Shown here one piece after another: positions 8,223-16,782 of a stretch of DNA of 64,000 bases. The DNA is from Burkholderiales bacterium. GTDB lineage: Bacteria > Pseudomonadota > Gammaproteobacteria > Burkholderiales > Burkholderiaceae_C. A program made the translations under genes and the position numbers. The stretch lies in contig JAFKGD010000002.1 of assembly GCA_017307855.1 (NCBI GenBank), positions 682,001-746,000 on the forward strand. The letters run 5' to 3'. A model generated the notes under the pieces. The model was not told the DNA's origin and did no database searches. It saw only the letters and a program-made list of their open reading frames with translations. Every line of letters starts with the position of its first letter. Position 1 is the stretch's first letter.

Positions 8223-11200
8223 CACGCCGAAGGGCGCCCGCCCGGGCAGCGGAACTCGCGCAGCGACTGCGACAGCAGCGGATGCGCCTGGCTGCCCGTG
8301 CCCGCCAGGTCGAGCACGGCGCGCCGGCCATCGAAGCTGAATTCGACCGCCACGCGGCCCGCGGTGGCGGTGCCGACGATGCGGCCACGCTCCATCAGGC
8401 GCTGCAGCGCCCACGGCCCGCGCGCCTGCAGGGCCGAGGTGTCCGCGCGGATGCGCGGCAGCGCCACCAGCTCGGCCGAGGCGCCGCCGCGCGGCCCGGG
8501 CCAGTTCACCGTCCAGCCCTGCACGGGGCCGTGCGCATAGCGCTGGGCCTGGCCGTCGAAGTCCATCACCAGTTCGGTGATCGAGGGATCGAGCTCCGAC
8601 ACACGCACGTCGGCCTGCCAGCCCAGGCGACGCCCGCCTTCCTTGAAGTAGGCGTTGCGGATCTGCGCCGCGCGCCAGAACACCTCGAGCTCCGGGCCCT
8701 GCTCGGCCAGCAGCCGCAGCAGCTCGCCCGCCAGCGTCGGGCCGGCGATGGCGGGCGACGGCGCAGTGGCTGCCGCGCCTTCGGCGGTGGCAGCGGCGGG
8801 CACCATCATGCTGGCCGTGGCGGGGCTCTTGTAGCGCCAGGGTCGCACGCTCAGGTCGGCGTAGGGCATGAGGTTGCGGGCGAAGTAGTCGTCGAATGCG
8901 CCGCCGGTGGAAAAGAGCAGCTGGAAGTCCTCGGCCGCCACCTCGCCCGCGCCCACGTTGCCCGAGGCATCGCCAGCGGCGAACGGATAGCGCCCCTCCA
9001 GCGCGCGCCGGCACGGCTCGGTGACCTGCAGCGCCAGCAGGCCGTTGATGCGGTCGAGCTGCGCGCGCGCCTGCTGGCGCAGCACCGTCTGCGCGCCGTC
9101 GCTCACCTTGTTCGCGCCCGCGGTGCCCAGGCCCAGCAGCACTTCGCGAAACGGCGCGGGCAGGCGCTGCGCTTCCAGCCGCAGCCGCGCACCGACGTCG
9201 GCCACGCCCGGCGGCACGGCGCCGCCGGTCAGGGCCGTGTCGGCCACCACCAGCACGGTGTAGTAGTCGTTGATGAGGCCGGTGATGGCCTCCAGCGCCG
9301 GGGGCCGGCTGGCGGCCGCCGCGCCCGCCAGCGCCGCGGCATCGACCTGGCCCGTGACCACTTCGCGAAGCGCGGCGAAGCGGTCGTCCACCTCCATGCG
9401 TTCCAGGCGGGCCTCGGCCCGCAGCCCAAGCGTTCGGCCGGCTTCGCGGGCCTTGTCCAGCGTCTCGCCCGCCTTGTCGAGCAGGCTCTTGTTGTCGGCC
9501 TCGCCGCGCGTGGCCACCAGCGGCGCCGACAGCGTGGTCTCGCGCGCGGCCGCGCGGGCCAGCCGGGCCAGCGGCGAATCGGGCGCGGCCAGCTGGCGCA
9601 GCACGTTGAGGTCGAACGCCAGGTTGGCGCCGCCGATCACGCGCACGTCGTCCAGGAACGCGGTCCAGCGCCTGGCGTATTCCTGCAGGAACTGCCGGCG
9701 CACCTCCTGCGCCAGGGCCTGGGCCTCGCGCTCGTGCTGCGCCGCCGCGTCCGCCCCGGCGCCCGCCGCGGGCAACCGCTGGCCCATCACCCAGGCGTCG
9801 TCGTCCGCGGCGCGCGCGATCATCTCGGCCAGCCGCGGCGAGAACGCCTGGTGGTAGCCGTCGTAGGTGAAGAGGCCCGGCACGCCCTGCTCCAGCGGCC
9901 GGCCGGACGCGCGCGTGAACAGCGTGCCGGCCTGCGGCCCGAGCGCGCGCACCAGCGTGAAGTCGGCCGGTGCCGCATCGGCCAGCTGTGCCTTGGCGCG
10001 CTGGTACAACCGCTCGCTGGCCGTCGTGCCGTCCAGCCAGTCGCGCACGCGCTGCACCAGGGCCGCGTCGGGCACGCGGGCCGAACGCACCACGCGCTCG
10101 CCCGAGAACAGCGACTGCAGGTGCCCCAGCATGGCCGCGCGCCCGCCGAACGATGCCGCCAGGCCGTCGGCGGCCTGCCAGTCCTCGACGATCCAGCCGC
10201 GCAGGTCGCGCGCCGCATAGCGGGCCGGATCGAACAGCATCAGGTACACGCGCAGCGTTTCGTAGGCGGCACGGGAATCTTCTTCGGCCACCGCTTCGGC
10301 CAGGCGCTTTTCCAGGCGGGCGACCACGGTGGGCAATAGCAGATGGTCCTGCAGTGCGGCATAGACGCGCGTGGCCGAGGCCTGGATGTCCTCGCCCGTG
10401 TAGAGGCCGTAGCGCCACGCCGTGGGCGGATCGGCCAGGTCGATGCCGGGGTGGTGGGCCACGTCCTGCGCCGCGCCCAGCGCCTCGGGCACCTGCGCCG
10501 CGCGGAAATCGGCGAACAGCGACTGCACCTGCGAGCGCAGCGCGCTCGCGCGCGCCATCACGCCCCGCAGGTAGCCCTCGTTGTGCTGATGGCTCGACCA
10601 CAGCGCGCTGCCCAGCCACACCAGCAGCAGCGCCACCAGCGAATGCCCCAGCCAGCCGGCCAGGCGCAGCCGCGCCTCCAGCCGCAGGTTCGGGCGCACC
10701 AGGTGCGACTCGGGCACGATGACGCGGGTGATGAGGTCGTGCAGGAAGTAGCCGCGCTGGGTGACGGACTGGTTGGCGGCGGCGATGGCGGTGGTGTCGG
10801 GTTTGGCACGCAGGCCGAGGCGCTCCATCAGCAAGGCCATGACGCTGCGCGGCTCGGCGCCGCGCCAGCCGGTGGCTTGGAGCGGCGCGTCACCGAACTG
10901 CACGGCGCTGGTCAGGTAGACCCCTCGCAGCAAGCCGCCGACCGAGGTGGCGTCGAAGCGCGAGTCGGCGAACGTCTCCTCGAGCAACGTGAGCAGCGCG
11001 GGCGTCAGGCCTTCCAGTTCGTGCGGCAGGTCGTACAGGCGATCGCGGCGGCGCGGATCGAACTCCTCCTGCAGCCGCGCACCGACACCGGCCGCCACAC
11101 GCGACTGCAGCGCCTTGAACGCGTCTCTCAGTGCCTGCCCGAAGCGGGCCTGTGCCTCTGCGGCACGCGCCGCCCGGCCGCCGCGCCGGCGCCAGAAGGG

Positions 11201-12427
11201 CTTGCCGGCGGGCTCCCAGGGCAGCGTGACACCCCAGACCTGCGCACGCGCCTCTGCCGTGAGCGAGCCAAAGTAATCGGCAAAGCCGTTGAGCGCGTCG
11301 CACTTGGTCAGCACGACATACACGGGAAAGCGTACGCCAAGCGCAGCACGCATCTCTTCCAGGCGCGAGCGCAGGTCGAGGGCCAAGGAGAGAATGGCCG
11401 GCCCGTCGGATGCCATCAGGCGCGAGGCATCCACCACCAGCAGCGCGCCATTGACGGGTGCACGAGGTCGCACACCCCGCAGCACACCGAGCAGGCCGCG
11501 CCAAGCGGCCGCGTTCACGAGGGCTGGGTCGGCCGGCTTTGCGGCGGCGGGGCGCGGGGCCGCACCGCCTTTCTGCTGCGCTTCGTCTTCGGTCTTTTCT
11601 TCGTCCCCGTTCGGGCGGGCCACGGCCGGTCCCTGCGGGGTCTCAGGCGCGGCCAACGCGGTGCCGAGGCCATCCACATGCCGTGTGAAACGCCCCGCCG
11701 TGTCCACCAGCACCGCTTCGTCGGTGAACCACCAGCCGCATTGCAGCGTGCCGGCCGACTGTGCCGCGATCGAAGAGGTGGCCAGCTCGGGCAGCACCGG
11801 AAAGCGCAGGCCCGCGTTCTGCACCGCAGTCGTCTTGCCCGCGCCCGCGTTGCCGATCACCATGTACCACGGCAATTCGTACAGATAACGCCGCCCTTCG
11901 AACATCACACGCAGCCAGCCGCCAGTGCTGCGCATGTCGCGCAGGCGTGCGGCGGCGCGGCGCGCAATGCCGCGCATGGCGCGGATGTCGTCCTGCGCCA
12001 GGTCCGCCTCGGCCTTCTTCTTGTCCAGCAGACGGTCCAGCAGCTGGCTGTCGTTGCCGATGGCGTGCAGCAGTCGCCACACCGCCCACACCAGGTAGAG
12101 CACGACGATCGCGCCGATGAGGGCCACGCGCACCCACGGCTCCTGCAACGGCCGGGCCGCGCCCACCGCCAGCAGCGGCCCGGCCGCCCACACCAGCAAG
12201 GCCGCCGCCAATACGAACACCGGGCTCAACGGCTTGCCCGTCACCCACAGCAGGGCGAAGGCGAGCAGCAGCGCCATCACGGCCACGCGCGCGCCCCCAC
12301 CTTCCAGCGGTCGCAGTGCGCCCAGCGCCAACACCGGCCCGAACACCCAGATCGCCACGCACAGCAGCACGACCAGCAGCATCAGTGCCACCGCCCTCAA
12401 GAAAGCCGCATTGAAAAACGTCTTCAT
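8222..12427 (-). CDS. tssM: T6SS membrane core protein TssM (IcmF)
   Basis: A 1401-aa inner-membrane protein forming, with TssL and TssJ, the trans-envelope complex of the T6SS. N-terminal hydrophobic segments (about 12-38, 47-63, 70-90 and 101-120) precede a cytoplasmic P-loop domain with GNAGAGKT at 192-199 and a later VVLTKCDALNG G4-like motif. Another membrane span near LAGWLGHSLVALLLVWLGSA leads to the large periplasmic IcmF region that ends in a beta-rich TssJ-binding domain. Length and layout are normal for the family. It starts 36 bases after the tssL stop. Confidence 0.96.
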   Translation of the reverse strand: MKTFFNAAFLRAVALMLLVVLLCVAIWVFGPVLALGALRPLEGGGARVAVMALLLAFALLWVTGKPLSPVFVLAAALLVWAAGPLLAVGAARPLQEPWVRVALIGAIVVLYLVWAVWRLLHAIGNDSQLLDRLLDKKKAEADLAQDDIRAMRGIARRAAARLRDMRSTGGWLRVMFEGRRYLYELPWYMVIGNAGAGKTTAVQNAGLRFPVLPELATSSIAAQSAGTLQCGWWFTDEAVLVDTAGRFTRHVDGLGTALAAPETPQGPAVARPNGDEEKTEDEAQQKGGAAPRPAAAKPADPALVNAAAWRGLLGVLRGVRPRAPVNGALLVVDASRLMASDGPAILSLALDLRSRLEEMRAALGVRFPVYVVLTKCDALNGFADYFGSLTAEARAQVWGVTLPWEPAGKPFWRRRGGRAARAAEAQARFGQALRDAFKALQSRVAAGVGARLQEEFDPRRRDRLYDLPHELEGLTPALLTLLEETFADSRFDATSVGGLLRGVYLTSAVQFGDAPLQATGWRGAEPRSVMALLMERLGLRAKPDTTAIAAANQSVTQRGYFLHDLITRVIVPESHLVRPNLRLEARLRLAGWLGHSLVALLLVWLGSALWSSHQHNEGYLRGVMARASALRSQVQSLFADFRAAQVPEALGAAQDVAHHPGIDLADPPTAWRYGLYTGEDIQASATRVYAALQDHLLLPTVVARLEKRLAEAVAEEDSRAAYETLRVYLMLFDPARYAARDLRGWIVEDWQAADGLAASFGGRAAMLGHLQSLFSGERVVRSARVPDAALVQRVRDWLDGTTASERLYQRAKAQLADAAPADFTLVRALGPQAGTLFTRASGRPLEQGVPGLFTYDGYHQAFSPRLAEMIARAADDDAWVMGQRLPAAGAGADAAAQHEREAQALAQEVRRQFLQEYARRWTAFLDDVRVIGGANLAFDLNVLRQLAAPDSPLARLARAAARETTLSAPLVATRGEADNKSLLDKAGETLDKAREAGRTLGLRAEARLERMEVDDRFAALREVVTGQVDAAALAGAAAASRPPALEAITGLINDYYTVLVVADTALTGGAVPPGVADVGARLRLEAQRLPAPFREVLLGLGTAGANKVSDGAQTVLRQQARAQLDRINGLLALQVTEPCRRALEGRYPFAAGDASGNVGAGEVAAEDFQLLFSTGGAFDDYFARNLMPYADLSVRPWRYKSPATASMMVPAAATAEGAAATAPSPAIAGPTLAGELLRLLAEQGPELEVFWRAAQIRNAYFKEGGRRLGWQADVRVSELDPSITELVMDFDGQAQRYAHGPVQGWTVNWPGPRGGASAELVALPRIRADTSALQARGPWALQRLMERGRIVGTATAGRVAVEFSFDGRRAVLDLAGTGSQAHPLLSQSLREFRCPGGRPSA

Positions 12428-12463
12428 CCCTGACCTCTTCTGTTGTCCTGGGCAGATGGCCGA

Positions 12464-13798
12464 TCAGCCACCCGCCGCCACCTTGAGCTCCACCCGCCGG
12501 TTGCGCGCACGCCCCTCGCGCGTGGCGTTGTCCGCCACGGGGTTGGCCGCGCCCGCACCCTGCGCCGAGAGCTTTACCGCCGCGCCGCGCGTGAGCGGCT
12601 CCAGCACCGCTGCCACCGCCTGTGCGCGCGCCAGCGACAGCGCCACGTTGTCGGCGAACTGCGCGCTGGCCATCGGCACGTTGTCGCTGTGGCCGGTCAC
12701 CGTGACGGCCAGCGGCTGCTGCGCGGCCAGCCGCGCGATCTCCTGCGCCACGCGCTTGACCAGCGGCTGCGCCTGTGCCGCCATGCCCGGCTGCCCGGGC
12801 GCGAACATGGAATCGCCCGCGAAGGTGACGGTGCTGCTGCCGTCGGCCGCATCGGCCACCGCCAGACGCTTGGCCGCGATCTCGTCCTTGAGCAGTTCGG
12901 CCAGCCGCACCGGCGTGCGCTCGGGCGCGCGCAACGCGGCGATCTCACCGAGCACCGCGTGCACCGGCTCGGCCTGGCGCTTCAGGTCCCACTGCAGGTA
13001 GAGGAACTCGCCGCCCAGCAGCACGGCGGCCACCAGCGCACTCACCCACACCGGAATGCGCCGCGGCAGGCGCAGCCGTCCGCGCTGCACGCCGCGCCAC
13101 TGCGGCGACAGCTCCTGCGGCACCGGTGGACGGCGCTCGGCCACCAGCGTGTAGAGCCGGTGGCGAATGGATTCGTGCTTGCGGCGGCCGTCGGGGTCGA
13201 GCCGATAGGGGCCTTCGAAGCCCAGGCTGGTGATGTGGTGGAAGATTTCCAGCACGTCCACGTGCTCGTCGGGGTTGGCCGCCAGGCGGCCGATGAGCAG
13301 GAACACCTTCTCGCCGCCGTTGCCTTCCTGATGGAAGAGGTGCAGCAGCGACTGCCCGGCCCACGGGCCCAGCGCCGCGCCCTCGCCGCCGCCCCAGGTG
13401 TGCAGGCTGGCGGCCTCGTCCAGCGCCGTGCATAACGCAAAGCGCACGGCCAGCATGTGGTCGCGCCGCAGGTTGGCGCGGTCGCACAGGCGCGTGTAGA
13501 CCACGACTTCGCGGCGCAGCAGCTCGTGCAGGTCGGCCACGGCGTCGGCGCTCAGGTCGTCGGGCAGTCGGCCACCGATGTTGGCGAGGGCCCGCAGCAA
13601 GGGGCCGGCAGCGCGCAGGAAGGGGTTGCGGCCGTCGGCCATGTCTTCCTGCAGGCGGGAGAGGCGCTCGGCTTCGGGCGGGCCGGATTCCAGTGCCTTG
13701 CGCGTACGCTCCTCGGCCTTTTGCTTGAGCCCGAGCAAGCCCTGCGGGTCTCTAGCTGGTTCTTTCGACTTGTCTTTAGTCACCACCGGCTCGTTCAT
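12464..13798 (-). CDS. tssL: T6SS membrane core protein TssL with OmpA-like domain
   Basis: A 444-aa evolved TssL (ImpK/DotU family). The cytoplasmic helical domain spans residues about 60-235, with MLAVRFALCTALDEA, LHLFHQEGNGGEKVF and DVLEIFHHITSLGFEGPYR typical of DotU. A single membrane span lies at about 249-268. Residues about 320-444 form an OmpA-like peptidoglycan-binding domain (VTGHSDNVPM, then ARNRRVELKV). The start overlaps the stop of lipase copy 2 (ATGA). Placing a lipase cassette directly before tssL couples toxin and structural translation. A degraded copy of this gene's end sits at 1313-1476. Confidence 0.95.
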   Translation of the reverse strand: MNEPVVTKDKSKEPARDPQGLLGLKQKAEERTRKALESGPPEAERLSRLQEDMADGRNPFLRAAGPLLRALANIGGRLPDDLSADAVADLHELLRREVVVYTRLCDRANLRRDHMLAVRFALCTALDEAASLHTWGGGEGAALGPWAGQSLLHLFHQEGNGGEKVFLLIGRLAANPDEHVDVLEIFHHITSLGFEGPYRLDPDGRRKHESIRHRLYTLVAERRPPVPQELSPQWRGVQRGRLRLPRRIPVWVSALVAAVLLGGEFLYLQWDLKRQAEPVHAVLGEIAALRAPERTPVRLAELLKDEIAAKRLAVADAADGSSTVTFAGDSMFAPGQPGMAAQAQPLVKRVAQEIARLAAQQPLAVTVTGHSDNVPMASAQFADNVALSLARAQAVAAVLEPLTRGAAVKLSAQGAGAANPVADNATREGRARNRRVELKVAAGG

Positions 13799-15465
13799 CG
13801 AGTATTCCCTTCCTTGTGAACTGGCCGACCGATGGCGGGCGCGATCTGCGCCGCTATCCGCGTGATGGCATAAGCCGTGACCTGATGGGCCATGGGGTGC
13901 AGATAGGCCGGCTCATGCTCGATGCCCTTCAAGGCAAAGAGCTGGCGCACGTGATTCAGCGGCGCACGCCCACTGGCCACGGGCACCGTGCCGTCACCGC
14001 TGTCGGCGGCCTCGTCCAGCGTCAGGTTGTAGTGCTGCGTCGGCACGGGCTGGTTGGCTCGACCCCGCAGGTGGACGTCCGGGCCGGGCACGAACTCGGG
14101 GTTGGTGCCGTCCATGCGCACTGCATTGCGGTTCATCGCCAGCACGCTGCTCGCGTCGGGTGGAGCCTCTTGCACGCCGCGCTGACGGGCATCGCCCGCC
14201 GTCATGCGCCAGCAGACATGTTCGAAGCTGGCGACACCGGTGCCGTAGAAGGCGTAGGTGTTGGGGTGGTAGTGGGTGTCGAGCGTCTTATGGAATTCGG
14301 CCGCCTTGCCGAGAGTCTTTTTGTAGCCCGTCCAGTCGATCGGTATGCCGTGCTCCGGCGACAACCACTCCTCCTTCACCAGCCCCCACCAGCGGTCACG
14401 CTCCGCGTACAGCGTGTCGTAGGGCCGGTCTGTCCGGGCCATGTCGGCCACCGGCAGCTCCGAGCCGTGCACATCGCGCACATGGAACCAGCGCAGCGGA
14501 TAGCGCTCGGTCGGCAGCAGTTGCAGGGCGCCCGGGGCCTGCGCGAACACCGCCGTGATGTCGCGGCCGGTGGAGCCGATCACCAGCCCGGCCGCGTAGC
14601 TTTCGTCGGCCATGCCCACCTTGCAGCGCCGGTAGGCCACGGGCGCGCCCACGGCCGGCATCACGCCATGCACGATGCCGGCGATCTTCTGCGCCATGCC
14701 AGGCAACTGCGAGCAGCGCCGCGCCACCAGCCCGCCCATGCTGTGGGTCACCACGATCACCTGGCTGCAACGGCTCTGGCCCCGGCTGTGGTTCTGGATG
14801 ACTTCGTCGATGCGGGTGGCCAGGCGCGCCGCAGCCTTGTCGTTGTCGTCCAGCCAGTTGTAGCCGCAGGCGTAGACCGGGTGCGTCCAGTGCTTCGCGC
14901 GCTCGGACTCGTCTTCCGTCAGCCGTTCATAGGCATGCTGCGTACCCCAGTGCCGGCCATCGGCCACGCGGCGCAGGCCCGCGTGCAGGTATGAGCGCAG
15001 GTCGCTGCCGATGTCCACGCCGCGCTGGTCGTTGAGGTTGGATTCCAGCCAGATCAGGAAATCCCCATAAGACGTGGCACCCACCTCACCCCAATGGCGC
15101 GCGCGGAAGGCCGCCTTGTCGGTCAGGGTGCCGACCGGGTAGCCGGGAACCACGCCGCCTGGGTCGACTTCGGTGCGGTCAGGGTGGAGCAGTGCTTGTC
15201 GCTTGCCGGCATTCAATTTCCTCATGGCGCTGAAAATTCCCCACTTGGAATCCAGCCTCCAGACTTCCCCCCCCTTCTTGTCCATGAGGTTGCTGCCCAT
15301 GATTCCGGGCACGAAAACAATCGGCAGGGCATGGACGGTGTCCAGCACGATGCGGACGGTGTCGGTGCGGTCGGCCGGCGTCAGCGTGACCGTGGCGTTC
15401 GGCACACCTGTCGAATCCGTGCCGGCATACACGCGGCGGCCCGCGTCTGTCGCCGGGCCGGTCAT
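13795..15465 (-). CDS. Tle4-like T6SS lipase effector, copy 2
   Basis: A 556-aa alpha/beta hydrolase paralogous to the product of 1473-3155. It shows VPGIMGSNL at 52-60, the nucleophile elbow VVTHSMGG with Ser242, and a probable Asp491 in SGDGTVPV with His517 in EHEPAY. The first Gly of the GxSxG consensus is Thr in both copies. It is probably a phospholipase toxin delivered by the upstream VgrG. ATG at 15465 aligns with the start of copy 1 and lies 34 bases after the tli4-like stop. The 3' end is fused to tssL by an ATGA overlap. Like copy 1 it has no secretion signal or PAAR domain. Tle4 class is inferred from fold plus partner. Confidence 0.77.
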   Translation of the reverse strand: MTGPATDAGRRVYAGTDSTGVPNATVTLTPADRTDTVRIVLDTVHALPIVFVPGIMGSNLMDKKGGEVWRLDSKWGIFSAMRKLNAGKRQALLHPDRTEVDPGGVVPGYPVGTLTDKAAFRARHWGEVGATSYGDFLIWLESNLNDQRGVDIGSDLRSYLHAGLRRVADGRHWGTQHAYERLTEDESERAKHWTHPVYACGYNWLDDNDKAAARLATRIDEVIQNHSRGQSRCSQVIVVTHSMGGLVARRCSQLPGMAQKIAGIVHGVMPAVGAPVAYRRCKVGMADESYAAGLVIGSTGRDITAVFAQAPGALQLLPTERYPLRWFHVRDVHGSELPVADMARTDRPYDTLYAERDRWWGLVKEEWLSPEHGIPIDWTGYKKTLGKAAEFHKTLDTHYHPNTYAFYGTGVASFEHVCWRMTAGDARQRGVQEAPPDASSVLAMNRNAVRMDGTNPEFVPGPDVHLRGRANQPVPTQHYNLTLDEAADSGDGTVPVASGRAPLNHVRQLFALKGIEHEPAYLHPMAHQVTAYAITRIAAQIAPAIGRPVHKEGNTR

Positions 15466-15499
15466 GACTGGCTCCGTGCAATGCGTTTGGTTTGCCGGG

Positions 15500-16651
15500 T
15501 CATCGCGTCGCCCCCCCGTTGGCCGGAGACAGGCGCAGGCTGCTGATCCACTGGTCCCAGGCGGTCTCGACCTGTTGGCGGTCGAGCGGGGACTTGGCCT
15601 CCTGAGTCCCGAACTCTCCGGAATCGAGTCTGAGCGCCATGGAAGGGCGCGCCCAGGACAGTTGCGAACGCTCCAGCACGTTGCGTCCGGCGATGCGGAA
15701 CTGGTGAGCCGACGCGCTGCGGATGTACAACTGCGTTCCATCCTCTTGGAACCTCATTGCGTCGATCGTCCGCTCACCGCGCCGGATGTTGCGAAAGATG
15801 ACACCGGGCTCTTCGAATTTTTGGGCGATGACGTCTTCCTCGGCGACCTGCTCCAGCAGCGTCTTCTCCTCCTGGCCGGTCTTGCCGTCCATGGAAACCT
15901 CAAACAAGATCCGGTTGGGCAAATCGCCGGAGCGGAAGCTGAAGTTCGCTTTCTCCTCGTCATACCCGATACGCTGAGCATCGAACACGATGCCGTTCAT
16001 GCAGAAGCCCTCGCCCGCACGCAGCGGGTCTTTGGCGGCTCGAAGGTGTTGCACCATCTTCTTCAGGCGGTCTTCCACGCTTCTGTGGTCGGCGAAGGGA
16101 TAAATGGGTCTGATTGACTGCGAGTACATCGCATCGGGCGGATAAGCCTCGCCTCTCAGTTGGATGTAGCGGTCGTTCACATACGCGTGTATCTCTGTGA
16201 CGGTTGTCGAGGGCGAGCCTACGTCGGACTCCAGACGCCGCAGCAGCAAGGCATCGCCATTCGGCGTGGGCACAATTTCACTGTGCAGCAGCATGGGGAT
16301 GTTCAGTCCGCTGTTCTTCGTCGCTTTGAGTTCATCCAGCCTTGCCGTGGCCCGTCGCCTGAATTCATCGAACGCCATCGCCTCGCCTTGCGGCATGGAG
16401 GCTTCGACGGTTTTGAAGTTGCGGTCCAGTCCGTAATAGAACTGCGCCAGCGAAACATCGGGCTCGCCCATGTCTTCGGGCAGATCGATCAGGTAGCGGC
16501 CCACACAGTGCGTGCGCAGATTGGGCGAGAAGGTTTTCATGACAGCGGGCTTGTAGTTGGGGATGTAGTGCCAGAACCCGTACCAGGCTGCAGCGAAGAT
16601 TGCGGCAGCGATCAGGAGCGACTTGAGTCTGGGGAGATAGACGAGGGGCAT
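15500..16651 (-). CDS. Tli4-like immunity protein, copy 3
   Basis: A 383-aa Tli4-family protein: an N-terminal membrane anchor (about 10-28), then HCVGRYLIDLPEDM and a large periplasmic part. It is clearly related to the two tandem copies near 3-5.5 kb but is more diverged, especially in the C-terminal half (NILFE... and QVAEEDVIAQKFEEPGV segments). This fits a pair that co-evolved with lipase copy 2 just downstream. ATG at 16651 is preferred over an adjacent in-frame GTG at 16654. A 131-base gap separates it from vgrG, one of the few real gaps in this operon, so a local promoter that keeps immunity expressed is possible but was not identified. Confidence 0.77.
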   Translation of the reverse strand: MPLVYLPRLKSLLIAAAIFAAAWYGFWHYIPNYKPAVMKTFSPNLRTHCVGRYLIDLPEDMGEPDVSLAQFYYGLDRNFKTVEASMPQGEAMAFDEFRRRATARLDELKATKNSGLNIPMLLHSEIVPTPNGDALLLRRLESDVGSPSTTVTEIHAYVNDRYIQLRGEAYPPDAMYSQSIRPIYPFADHRSVEDRLKKMVQHLRAAKDPLRAGEGFCMNGIVFDAQRIGYDEEKANFSFRSGDLPNRILFEVSMDGKTGQEEKTLLEQVAEEDVIAQKFEEPGVIFRNIRRGERTIDAMRFQEDGTQLYIRSASAHQFRIAGRNVLERSQLSWARPSMALRLDSGEFGTQEAKSPLDRQQVETAWDQWISSLRLSPANGGATR

Positions 16652-16782
16652 CACGGCTTCCTCGTCCCATCGGCATCACCGGGCGATGGGGGTCTTTCAT
16701 TCAAGTGCATAGGAATTGAAGTTCTCTCTTGTTGGTGTTTGAAGACTGAAGAGCACACGCCCTCATGGAATGCGGAGCACGC

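Noticed and set aside
10343-12433. A 696-codon plus-strand open frame opposite tssM
   Set aside because: It has no recognisable domain, is His/Arg/Gln-rich, and lies fully antisense to tssM, which has normal length and motifs.
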